Source: Perlabentimonas sp964554585 (GTDB lineage Bacteria; Bacteroidota; Bacteroidia; Bacteroidales; Tenuifilaceae). Taken from it: a stretch of 16,999 nt of DNA. Below the pieces are notes generated by a model that ran no database searches, was not told the origin of the DNA, and saw only the letters and a program-made list of their open reading frames with translations. Of this stretch, positions 7,827 through 13,953 are shown piece by piece. Each line of letters begins with the position of its first letter. Positions within the stretch are counted from its first letter, which is position 1. The position numbers were made by a program, and so were the translations under genes. The stretch spans positions 1-16,999 of the forward strand of contig CAZKPD010000049.1 in NCBI GenBank assembly GCA_964554585.1. The letters are read 5' to 3'.

Positions 7827-8319
7827 CAGGATAGAGCAAATAGTGCAAGGGTTTGAGCGAGTTCTCAAACAGAGTGAGGGTTCTTTCTTAGCCACAGTGA
7901 AAGCCGTGGATGGTGAAACGCTGACCTGTAAGGATATGAATGATACAGAGTATCTCAACGTTCGCCTATCCGGCACCGAAGGGGAACGTGGTTTTGTGCT
8001 GGTTCCTAAGGTGGGTAGCTGGGTTATCGTTAGTAGATTATCTAATAGCGATAGTCTATATGTGAGTATGGTTTCAGCGGTGGATGGTGTAATGATTATG
8101 GAGGGTGAGAATGGAGGCCTAGTGAAAGTGGAAGGGCTTGTATCTAGGATGAACACCATAGAGGAGTCTATTAATGACCTGAAGCAGAAATTGAGAAGCT
8201 GGACTACCGCCCCTAATGATGGAGGTGCATCCCTGAAGTTAATACTTACAGACTGGTTTATGCTTCTTTTGACAAAGACAAAGCGCGCCGATTTTGAGAA
8301 TGATAAAGTGAAACACTGA
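7819..8319 (+). CDS. Central spike / baseplate assembly protein (gpV-like, OB fold)
   Basis: 166 residues overlapping the hub gene by 8 bases. Residues ~20-95 look like the OB-fold of gpV/gp45 spike proteins: GSFLATVKAVDGETLTCKD, then LNVRLSG, and RGFVLVPKVGSWVIVSRLS, the typical 'P..Gs.Vlv' strand. After this comes a short GVMIMEGENGGLVKVEGL segment, like the start of a beta-helix, and a coiled-coil-forming helix (RMNTIEESINDLKQKL). The C-terminal part is not a recognisable needle tip and no metal-binding HxH motif is seen. Immediately follows the gpD-like hub, as in Mu and P2. It shares one base with the next start (TGATG). Confidence 0.68.
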   Translation: MDNRIEQIVQGFERVLKQSEGSFLATVKAVDGETLTCKDMNDTEYLNVRLSGTEGERGFVLVPKVGSWVIVSRLSNSDSLYVSMVSAVDGVMIMEGENGGLVKVEGLVSRMNTIEESINDLKQKLRSWTTAPNDGGASLKLILTDWFMLLLTKTKRADFENDKVKH

Positions 8320-8639
8320 TGAAGGGAATAGGGATACTGCTGGGTGAAGCTGGCGATCTGATGATTGAGATTCAGAAGGACGAAAAAGGGATGATCCTAT
8401 CCGGTTTGGTCATAGGTGATGCTACGCATCAGAACCAGAAGGCTCTAATAGAAGAGCATTTGGGTTCTATTAAGCATTCACCGCTCACCGGTGTGGGGAT
8501 AGAGAACTACTTGGATGATGATTCACCCGACAGCCTGTTACGTGCCATTCGCAGGCAGCTGGTTGCCGATGGCCAAAGCGTAAAGCATTTAAGCATAGAT
8601 AATAATTACGAACTTAAAATAGAGGCAAATTATGATTAG
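8319..8639 (+). CDS. Probable baseplate wedge protein (gp25/GPW- or GP46-like)
   Basis: 106 residues starting on the last base of the spike stop codon. Features seen are a short beta N-terminus (MIEIQKDEKGMILSGLVIGD), an NQKALIEEHLGSIKHSPLTG helix-turn, a GVGIENYLDDDSPDSLLRAI helix followed by RRQL.ADG, and a closing beta hairpin. The layout (strands, helix with 'G..K..P..Gvgi', helix, C-terminal strands) and the position after the spike fit the small gp25/GPW or GP46-type wedge proteins. The true sequence motifs of gp25 are not clearly conserved, so the function is a guess from context; the gene itself is well supported by its coupled ends. Confidence 0.55.
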   Translation: MKGIGILLGEAGDLMIEIQKDEKGMILSGLVIGDATHQNQKALIEEHLGSIKHSPLTGVGIENYLDDDSPDSLLRAIRRQLVADGQSVKHLSIDNNYELKIEANYD

Positions 8640-9145
8640 AGAGCTGAAAGAGGTTAAAGAGATTGGTCTAAATAGTGGTGATGTGCTGCATTGCATGTCG
8701 ACCAGCTGGCTGGCTAGAGCCATACAGTGGTTCACCAAGAGCCGATTTAACCATACCGCCATGGTTATTGAGATTTGGGACGGGCTGTTCATTATCGACA
8801 GTCAAAAGGATGGCACCAACCTTCGCCCGCTGAACGAGTGGCTCGAAAAGTATAAGTATAGGTATGAAATCCACCGGCCGTTCAGTTTTGCGACAGCGCA
8901 AAAAGAAAGAGCAGTCTCTAAGGTTGGGCATACACCCTACGATTTNNNNNNNNNNACTGCTAATCTATCAGCCCTGGTACATTCTAACAGGGCAGTGGAA
9001 GGGGCGCAAAAAATCTAAAGCAGCCGAAAGGCTCTACTGCTCCGAGTTTGTGGCTTGGGTGTTTGACATCCCCAAGTTTTGGGAAATGAGCCCGCAAGCC
9101 GTGTATGAATACATGGACAGGAGTATGTCTTTTTACGAGCTATAA
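8632..9145 (+). CDS. Permuted papain-like (YiiX/NlpC-P60 type) cysteine hydrolase, interrupted by an N gap
   Basis: The N-terminal 105 residues (8632-8945) contain the GD turn (residues 16-17, in LNSGDVLH), the catalytic-type His41 in FNHTAMVIE and an acidic IIDSQKDG loop. After 10 Ns the C-terminal half continues in the next frame (LLIYQPWYILTGQWKG), reaching YCSEFVAWVFD with the likely nucleophile Cys. His before Cys is the circularly permuted order of YiiX/LRAT-like enzymes. The frame change lies exactly at the N run, so it is an assembly effect: the true missing length should be a multiple of three. Such enzymes cut amide bonds in peptidoglycan or other acyl/peptide substrates; here it sits between wedge and endolysin genes and may act in wall penetration or lysis (inference). 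It starts 8 bases inside the previous gene. Confidence 0.75.
8946..8955. other. Assembly gap (10 N)
   Basis: Ten undetermined bases inside the cysteine hydrolase gene. The upstream and downstream coding frames disagree by one base across the run, so 10 is not the true length; a length divisible by three restores one frame from 8632 to the stop at 9143-9145. Confidence 0.95.
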
Positions 9146-9155
9146 AACAGAAGCC

Positions 9156-9689
9156 ATGGTCACGGTTGAACAGCTAAAAAAAGTGTACACTCAGGCTCCG
9201 GCTGCTCGCCTAGAGCGGTTTGTGCCACACATTAACAGGCACATGGTCCCGGTTGGTGATATTACTACCGTGCTTCGCGCCAGGCACTTTATTGCCCAGA
9301 TTGGGCATGAGAGCGGGTGTTTTCGCTATGTTCTTGAATTGGCTACCGGTAAAGCCTACGAGGGCAGATCAGACCTGGGCAACACCCAACCGGGCGACGG
9401 GGTAAAATTCAAGGGCCGTGGATTAATTCAGATCACCGGCAGGAATAACTACAACAGGTGCAGTATGGGATTGTGGGGCGATCTGAGATTGCTAGATACC
9501 CCCGAGCTGCTAGAAGAGCCTGAAAATGCCGTTCGATCGGCACTATGGTTCTGGAGGAATAGAGGGTTAAACTCTCTGGCCGATAGGGACGACATTAGAG
9601 CCGTTACCCTCCGCATTAATGGGGGATATAACGGGTTAGAGCATCGCATTCAGCTCTACGAGCTGGCCAAAAAGCATATCTCATGGTAG
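9156..9689 (+). CDS. GH19 (chitinase-like) endolysin
   Basis: 177 residues from ATG 9156, the first ATG after the previous stop; in-frame codons continue upstream but overlap the hydrolase gene. It is a compact glycoside hydrolase family 19 domain: FIAQIGHESG carries the likely general acid Glu52, YEGRSDLGN contains a second Glu (69), and GDGVKFKGRGLIQITGRNNY is the hallmark substrate-groove segment. This family cuts beta-1,4 bonds of chitin or, in phages, the glycan strands of peptidoglycan. No signal peptide or wall-binding domain is present, so it would need a holin or another release path. The next gene, encoding a one-TM protein, overlaps its last 7 bases, and a candidate spanin follows, which makes a lysis cassette. 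Confidence 0.9.
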   Translation: MVTVEQLKKVYTQAPAARLERFVPHINRHMVPVGDITTVLRARHFIAQIGHESGCFRYVLELATGKAYEGRSDLGNTQPGDGVKFKGRGLIQITGRNNYNRCSMGLWGDLRLLDTPELLEEPENAVRSALWFWRNRGLNSLADRDDIRAVTLRINGGYNGLEHRIQLYELAKKHISW

Positions 9690-10021
9690 AAATTCTTACA
9701 ACGGTAATCGTTTCGCTCACCACCGGTATTGCCGGGGGGTTTTCGGGCTGGTTTTTTGGTCGAAAGCGGCAGAGCATTGAAAATATTGATATGGCCATCG
9801 ATACCTGGCAAAAGGTGGTGGCCAGCCTGGAGTCACAAGTTGACACGTTGCTGAAGAAGGTGGAACGGTTGACGGTTGAAAACATGCAGCTGAAGGACGA
9901 AATCTCACAGCTGCGAGAGGAGATGTTGCTCTATAACAAAAAAGACAAGAAGATCGAACAGCTGGAACGAAAAATTAGAGGCTATGAGAAGCAGCTTAGT
10001 GATTGTGGTGCTGACAGCTAG
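9683..10021 (+). CDS. Single-TM coiled-coil protein (holin or spanin-like candidate)
   Basis: 112 residues. One hydrophobic segment (about residues 4-25, VEILTTVIVSLTTGIAGGF then GWFF) is followed at once by RKR, and residues ~30-108 are a near-continuous charged coiled coil (TWQKVVASLESQVDTLLKKV, then LKDEISQLREEM). The shape resembles an Rz-type inner-membrane spanin, but the cluster of positive charge after the TM and the lack of any before it favour a cytoplasmic coiled coil, opposite to a spanin. It overlaps the endolysin by 7 bases and the next (lipoprotein) gene by 38 bases in a different frame, similar to the Rz/Rz1 nesting. A holin-like or lysis-regulating role is possible; I cannot choose with confidence. 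Confidence 0.6.
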   Translation: MVEILTTVIVSLTTGIAGGFSGWFFGRKRQSIENIDMAIDTWQKVVASLESQVDTLLKKVERLTVENMQLKDEISQLREEMLLYNKKDKKIEQLERKIRGYEKQLSDCGADS

Positions 10022-10466
10022 CTTGCTGGCCGGATGCGGTATCTTTAAACCGCGGGACATCCATAACAGCAGCATTGCTCAAATTATGGATAGCACGGTA
10101 ATGATTACTAAAGCTCAGCAGCAGCACATCCAGGTGGAAGAGGTAAGTGAGGCGGAGGATGAATACGTGGTGATTGAGCAGGTGACCACATTGCTGAGCA
10201 CTCCAGACAGCACGGGGGGGCAATATCCTGTAATGGTTACCAGAACAGTTGCTACCCGACAAAAAAACGCCATAAAGAGCCTGCAATCGGCTTCTTTTTC
10301 CACAGCACTAAAGGTTGACAGTATTCGCACACATACTGAAGAGCGAAAAGAGATTCAAGAAAGTGCGGTAGCAACTCCGGCGGTTAAAAGCGGTTGGCTT
10401 TTGACATTTGTGGCAATCCTCTTTATACCAATTTTAATTGTGCTTGCAAAAAGGTTTAAAAGATGA
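9984..10466 (+). CDS. Candidate unimolecular spanin (u-spanin): lipoprotein with C-terminal TM
   Basis: 160 residues. The start MRSSLVIVVLTASLLAGC is a type II signal peptide with lipobox L-A-G-C and lipidated Cys18. A periplasmic region of about 115 residues, with low hydrophobicity and predicted beta/alpha content, leads to a C-terminal TM (about 138-155, WLLTFVAILFIPILIVLA) followed by KRFKR. Lipid anchor in the outer membrane plus C-terminal inner-membrane anchor with positive charge inside is the topology of u-spanins such as T1 gp11, which span the periplasm and fuse the two membranes at the end of lysis. Placed right after the endolysin and overlapping the one-TM gene by 38 bases. Function is inferred from topology and neighbours, not from homology. 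ATGA overlap with the next gene. Confidence 0.65.
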   Translation: MRSSLVIVVLTASLLAGCGIFKPRDIHNSSIAQIMDSTVMITKAQQQHIQVEEVSEAEDEYVVIEQVTTLLSTPDSTGGQYPVMVTRTVATRQKNAIKSLQSASFSTALKVDSIRTHTEERKEIQESAVATPAVKSGWLLTFVAILFIPILIVLAKRFKR

Positions 10467-11581
10467 AAAAGGTAGTGGCAAAAAAAGGCCAAACGGCATA
10501 CGATTTGGCAATTCAGTACTGTGGAGCCGTTGAAGCGGCCTATGACATTCTGAAGATGAATAGTGTGTCTGACGATGACGATCTGGAGGGCATGACACTG
10601 TTAGTGCCCGATATGGTGGACGAGAAGGTGGTGCTTAAGCTGCAAGAGATGGGCGTGTCACCGGCTACCCGTTATTTGGAGGAGTTAAAAGCTGGTCGAT
10701 ACATAGAGGTTGCCAGCATACCGGCGCAATACAATGTAGTTGATGCTGCAGGATTTGAATCCGCCATTGCACTGCTAGCCAAAAACGGTTCCATTATATT
10801 TTGGCAACCGAGTAGCGGGTTCGCCGTTCAGGGTAATGCTGGATCAGGAGGTTTGCAGTACACCAATATTTATGTTTACACAGGCGTGAATAGGCGATAC
10901 GTTTACTTGGTTCGTCAAACCGTTCTTTATGACTGGGAGCTTATCTTAGTTAAAGAAACCTGGAATGGGGCGGATTATATATCCAACTCCAACAAGCGCA
11001 TTGCCATGACAAAGTATAACGACGAACTAATTGCAGTGGTGGGTGGTCTTCCACGATTTATTGCTGAAATTAATGGTGGCGGCGGTTATGGTCTGCCAAA
11101 AGATGAGTATTACAGCTTTGTTGGCATGGACGGGGAGAGTTCGGATTCGCTTGTATTAGGGAACACGAGCGGGTACAACTTTGAGAGCCAAAAAACCGTG
11201 GAGTTCCCGGGAATCGTTCCCGGGTTAAGCGGAGCATTCACCTGTTGGCTTCAAATGGGCGATGGGGTGGAATATGTGGTGTATAACAATAGGCTCTACT
11301 CGCGCAGGGGGACCCAAATGGAATGGAGCCTTCATACCGAGACGATGCATGAGCAGGTTTATCACATAAAACGAAAAGGCACGGAGCTGCACGTGGTTAC
11401 GAGTAAAGGAGTGCTCAATCAGTATGGGCGCATACTCTATGCCGGAAATCCCGTAACCCTTGAAATGATAGAAGAAGATGGTGTTTATTGTGGTGCACTA
11501 AAAGTGCCCAAGCACATCACTGCTATGGGTAAGGAGTACTTGATTAGAGGGAACAAGATTTTACAATATATAGCACAATAA
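10463..11581 (+). CDS. Tail-associated protein with LysM-like N-terminus and probable beta-propeller body
   Basis: 372 residues, ATGA-coupled to the spanin candidate. Residues ~3-50 fit a LysM-like module (VVAKKGQTAYDLAIQYCG, a helix ending ILKMN, then a closing LLVPD strand), of the kind found in tail X and hub proteins and in wall-binding proteins. The rest is beta-rich with repeated short strand blocks: DELIAVVGGLPRFIAEI, VEYVVYNNRLYSRRG, VYHIKRKGTELHVVTSKG and ITAMGKEYLIRGNKIL. This resembles blades of a propeller or a jelly-roll stack. No signal peptide or TM. The place between the lysis cassette and the J/I baseplate genes suggests a baseplate or tail component that touches the cell wall or surface. 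Whether it is structural or adhesive cannot be told. Confidence 0.5.
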   Translation: MKKVVAKKGQTAYDLAIQYCGAVEAAYDILKMNSVSDDDDLEGMTLLVPDMVDEKVVLKLQEMGVSPATRYLEELKAGRYIEVASIPAQYNVVDAAGFESAIALLAKNGSIIFWQPSSGFAVQGNAGSGGLQYTNIYVYTGVNRRYVYLVRQTVLYDWELILVKETWNGADYISNSNKRIAMTKYNDELIAVVGGLPRFIAEINGGGGYGLPKDEYYSFVGMDGESSDSLVLGNTSGYNFESQKTVEFPGIVPGLSGAFTCWLQMGDGVEYVVYNNRLYSRRGTQMEWSLHTETMHEQVYHIKRKGTELHVVTSKGVLNQYGRILYAGNPVTLEMIEEDGVYCGALKVPKHITAMGKEYLIRGNKILQYIAQ

Positions 11582-11583
11582 GC

Positions 11584-12426
11584 ATGCGAACCCTGAAGCA
11601 GATCGTATCAGAACTGAAAGAGGCCTTTGTTCAAAACGAGGTACTTATAGAAGCGTACGGGTTAACCTCCGGGCAAACCTTTGATGAGCAGTTTTCTGTC
11701 GTCAGCTTAGAGGCTGCGATCATTAGTATAGTCGCTTTGGCCCACTATTTCACCCAGCAATGGGTTGCGGGTGAAAGAGCGAAAATCGAACAACGAATGG
11801 ATTCGATAACGTATGGATCTGTGGCATGGTGGCATAGCCGGATCTTAGGCTACCAGGAGGGTCATGGGCTCGAATATAACTCTGACAGCTACCTATTCGA
11901 GTACAGCGTTGTTGACGAGAGTGCCCGGATAGTGAAGTTTGCGGCTGTTACCGAAGTGGTTGACACGGTCACAAAGTTGAAGATCAGGGTCAATAAAGCT
12001 GATTTTGGGATACTCTCATCGGCAGAGTTAGGCTTGCTCGAGAGCTATGTGAGGCGCATCGGCCCTCCCGGGCTACATTATGTTTTAGAGAGCAATGCTC
12101 CCGACCTGTTGCGAATAGTCTTTCAGGTGATTTACGATCCGTTGGTGCTTAACCGTGACGGGGAGAAGATAATTGGAGGGAATAAGCCTGCGGTTGAGGC
12201 TGTAGAAAAATTTGTGGCCAACCTCACGTATGGTGGCGTGCTGAACGTGAACAAGCTGATAGATGCCATACAGTCTGCAGAGGGGGTTGTTGACGTAGTT
12301 TTCAGCCCCATATCGCACGCTGCGGAAGGGGAATCATACGTGACGGTGGATTCGCCGGACGTGATTAGCGAGGGTGGCGGGTTTTTTCTCGCAACCATTT
12401 CAGATACCTATACCCCTGCTACATGA
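11584..12426 (+). CDS. Baseplate J-like protein (wedge)
   Basis: 280 residues. The N-terminal part is helical with a hydrophobic segment (SLEAAIISIVALAHYFTQQW) and the SITYGSVAWWHSRILGYQEG element. The middle and C-terminal parts alternate strands and helices (KLKIRVNKADFGILSSAELG, RRIGPPGLHYVLES, KFVANLTYGGVLNVNKLIDA and AEGVVDVVFS). The pattern 'ai..fi..l..gg.l....l..ai....gV..v' near the end is typical of gpJ/gp6-type wedge proteins, which ring the hub and trigger sheath contraction. Homologues in Bacteroidota phages are sometimes mislabelled as nucleotidyltransferase, but no NTP-binding motif is visible. The next gene begins in its ATGA stop and looks like its usual partner, gpI. Confidence 0.65.
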   Translation: MRTLKQIVSELKEAFVQNEVLIEAYGLTSGQTFDEQFSVVSLEAAIISIVALAHYFTQQWVAGERAKIEQRMDSITYGSVAWWHSRILGYQEGHGLEYNSDSYLFEYSVVDESARIVKFAAVTEVVDTVTKLKIRVNKADFGILSSAELGLLESYVRRIGPPGLHYVLESNAPDLLRIVFQVIYDPLVLNRDGEKIIGGNKPAVEAVEKFVANLTYGGVLNVNKLIDAIQSAEGVVDVVFSPISHAAEGESYVTVDSPDVISEGGGFFLATISDTYTPAT

Positions 12427-13280
12427 TAAAAAACCTGTTCACATATATAGCCAATCTGCTGCCCGTTTCTTTGCGAAAACCAAAGGTTATCGCTTTGATC
12501 AGGATATTATTCGCTTGTCTGGATAAAAGCAACGAGGAGTTGCAAGATTATTTTTACGAATCGGGCTTAAGGGGCGGGGGGCTGTGGCAGACCGCTTATC
12601 TCGAATTCTACTTAAGCTCCTATTTAGGTTATGCAGTTGAGATTACCGAGGGGGATGGTCTTCCCTTTGACTTTGTCGTGTACAACGTTAGCCCTGCCGA
12701 CACGGCGGCGGTCACGTCAATCCTCAATAGGTATACCCTGCTTGGGCGCTCATTCACATTTGATAATATTGGCATTTCGGGTCGGTGGGTGGACGAGGTT
12801 TGTTCACAAGGTATCTTGGAAGAGCTGGCAAGATGGAGAGACGAGGTTTGCGTGCAAGGTGAGGTTGGAGTTGTAGCTAAGTGGGTGGATGGTGTTTGCC
12901 ATCAGATCGCGCCAACATCTACCGGCAGGTGGGAGGATGCAGTTTGCGCACAAATAGATCAGCCGGAGAACGTTGTGTTCACGGTCCACCTCCTCTTAGA
13001 TCCAGAACTTTCAGGGACTATTGGAGGAACGTTGCGAACAGAGACTACTGCGGGGCTTATGGGTGAATGGCCGGTATCAGGAGAGGGCGTTTACACGCTA
13101 AGTGTTGGTCCGGGTTCGCATAGAGTGCGGTTTGATACCTTGCTGCGCTATGTGGGGTCTGGCAACGGCATCGCACTATCTGTTCGCTGGTCTTTGAATG
13201 CAGATATGAGCAACAGCAAAATCACGAAAATGACAGACTTTTATAGTGACAACAAAAACATTTATGTAGAACTTTCTTAA
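12423..13280 (+). CDS. Tail protein I-like baseplate protein with four 16-residue Trp/Cys repeats
   Basis: 285 residues, ATGA-coupled to the J-like gene. The N-terminal ~110 residues, with LLPVSLRKPKVIALIRILFA, a 'W...YLEFYLSSYLGY' helix and an FDFVVYNVS strand pair, fit a gpI-like wedge protein that pairs with gpJ. Residues 121-184 are four tandem repeats of exactly 16 residues: RWVDEVCSQG, RWRDEVCVQG, KWVDGVCHQ and RWEDAVCAQ starts, with Trp at 122/138/154/170 and Cys at 127/143/159/175. The C-terminal ~100 residues are a beta-rich domain (VVFTVHLLLDPELSGTIGG), possibly for sugar binding or for fibre attachment. The repeats look like an insertion between wedge and terminal domains. The gpI role comes from gene order and the N-terminal pattern; repeat function is unknown. 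Confidence 0.6.
   Translation: MIKNLFTYIANLLPVSLRKPKVIALIRILFACLDKSNEELQDYFYESGLRGGGLWQTAYLEFYLSSYLGYAVEITEGDGLPFDFVVYNVSPADTAAVTSILNRYTLLGRSFTFDNIGISGRWVDEVCSQGILEELARWRDEVCVQGEVGVVAKWVDGVCHQIAPTSTGRWEDAVCAQIDQPENVVFTVHLLLDPELSGTIGGTLRTETTAGLMGEWPVSGEGVYTLSVGPGSHRVRFDTLLRYVGSGNGIALSVRWSLNADMSNSKITKMTDFYSDNKNIYVELS
12783..12974 (+). repeat. Four tandem 48-bp (16-codon) units encoding Trp-x-Asp-x-Val-Cys repeats
   Basis: Units begin at 12783, 12831, 12879 and 12927. Each encodes [RK]-W-x-D-x-V-C-x-Q followed by seven variable residues. The conserved half is similar at the DNA level (for example GACGAGGTTTG occurs in the first two units), while the other half has diverged. Confidence 0.85.
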
Positions 13281-13291
13281 AACACAAAACT

Positions 13292-13603
13292 ATGGCATAC
13301 GTAAATACAGGACAAGCAAGGTGCTTAACCTTCGAGATAGACAAAAAGGTGGCAGGTTCTTCCCTGCCGGGATATCCTAGGGAGTATAGCATCATTTCGG
13401 CGTTCACATCCTCTTTGGGTTCGTTTTCTGCCATTTCGGAAACAGATTTTCGGCGATTAAGCGTTACGTCTTACCTCTCTCGCTTAAGCGCATTTAAAGC
13501 CTATGTGCAGGTCGCCGAGAGCGTGGGTAGTGTAGATTCAATCACATTGCCCGGTTATGAGGCGTATAAGACAGATGTAACCATGTGCCCCATTGGGCGG
13601 TAA
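13292..13603 (+). CDS. Hypothetical small phage protein
   Basis: 103 residues, rich in Ser, Ala, Tyr and Thr, with no membrane segment or recognised motif. The N-terminal half reads as beta strands (ARCLTFEIDKKVAGSS), followed by Ser-rich loops (EYSIISAFTSSLGSFSAI) and a helix around SYLSRLSAFKAYVQVAESVG. It lies between the gpI-like gene and a small beta protein preceding the fibre, with an 11-base gap upstream. The setting suggests a minor baseplate or fibre-associated protein. An unusual LPGY sequence occurs twice (near residues 25 and 86), but no family can be named. Confidence 0.55.
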   Translation: MAYVNTGQARCLTFEIDKKVAGSSLPGYPREYSIISAFTSSLGSFSAISETDFRRLSVTSYLSRLSAFKAYVQVAESVGSVDSITLPGYEAYKTDVTMCPIGR

Positions 13604-13614
13604 AACGGGCTGAT

Positions 13615-13953
13615 ATGGTAAGAGGAGCAGACTATAGCTATTTGATAGCGGTTAAGAATCGGGATACCGGGCAACCCGTTGACGATCCGGAACTGGTGAA
13701 CGGCATAGAGCTGGTGTTAACCTCCAGCATCGACCGGCAGCCGTTCAAGGTTTATGATATGGAGAGGGGGATTGAAGAGCTAAGGCCCGGAGTATTCAGG
13801 GTAGAGGTAAAGTCTGCCGATACCCTACTGCTCCCACTTACCGGTAAAGCCGTTTTAGAGGGCTTCACCGTTCCGGTGAAAAGACCCATCACCCTAGATT
13901 TGGGTGTAATTCGTGATAACGCAATAAACCACCAACCCAATGAGCAGGACTGA
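13615..13953 (+). CDS. Small beta-rich protein, BppU-N-like (fibre/baseplate adaptor?)
   Basis: 112 residues from ATG 13615; a GTG at 13585 in the same frame would overlap the previous gene. The sequence 'RGADYSYLIAVKNRDTGQPV' followed by VNGIELVLTSS, VYDMERGIEELRPGVFRVEV and a TLLLPLTGKAVLEGF strand has the alternating-strand pattern of N-terminal domains of phage baseplate upper proteins (BppU type), where 'rGDt..l.v.v.d..G.pvd' starts the fold. Such domains attach fibres or receptor-binding proteins to the baseplate. Its stop overlaps the start of the fibre-like gene by 14 bases, in line with an adaptor role. The similarity is one of pattern only. Confidence 0.55.
   Translation: MVRGADYSYLIAVKNRDTGQPVDDPELVNGIELVLTSSIDRQPFKVYDMERGIEELRPGVFRVEVKSADTLLLPLTGKAVLEGFTVPVKRPITLDLGVIRDNAINHQPNEQD

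Noticed and set aside
7623..8159. Open frame of 178 codons on the minus strand across the hub and spike genes
   Set aside because: It spans two coupled + strand genes and has low-complexity Ser/Thr/Ile composition typical of antisense frames.
8946..9018. Hydrolase as a true pseudogene with a frameshift
   Set aside because: The frame change coincides exactly with the 10 Ns, and both halves keep the catalytic residues, so an assembly artefact is the simpler explanation.
9105..9155. Upstream in-frame ATG (9105) for the GH19 endolysin
   Set aside because: The extra 17 residues are the out-of-frame reading of the hydrolase C-terminus; the GH19 domain needs only the start at 9156.
13585..13614. 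GTG at 13585 as the start of the BppU-like gene
   Set aside because: It would overlap the end of the previous gene by 19 bases and add an unconserved-looking leader; ATG 13615 fits better.
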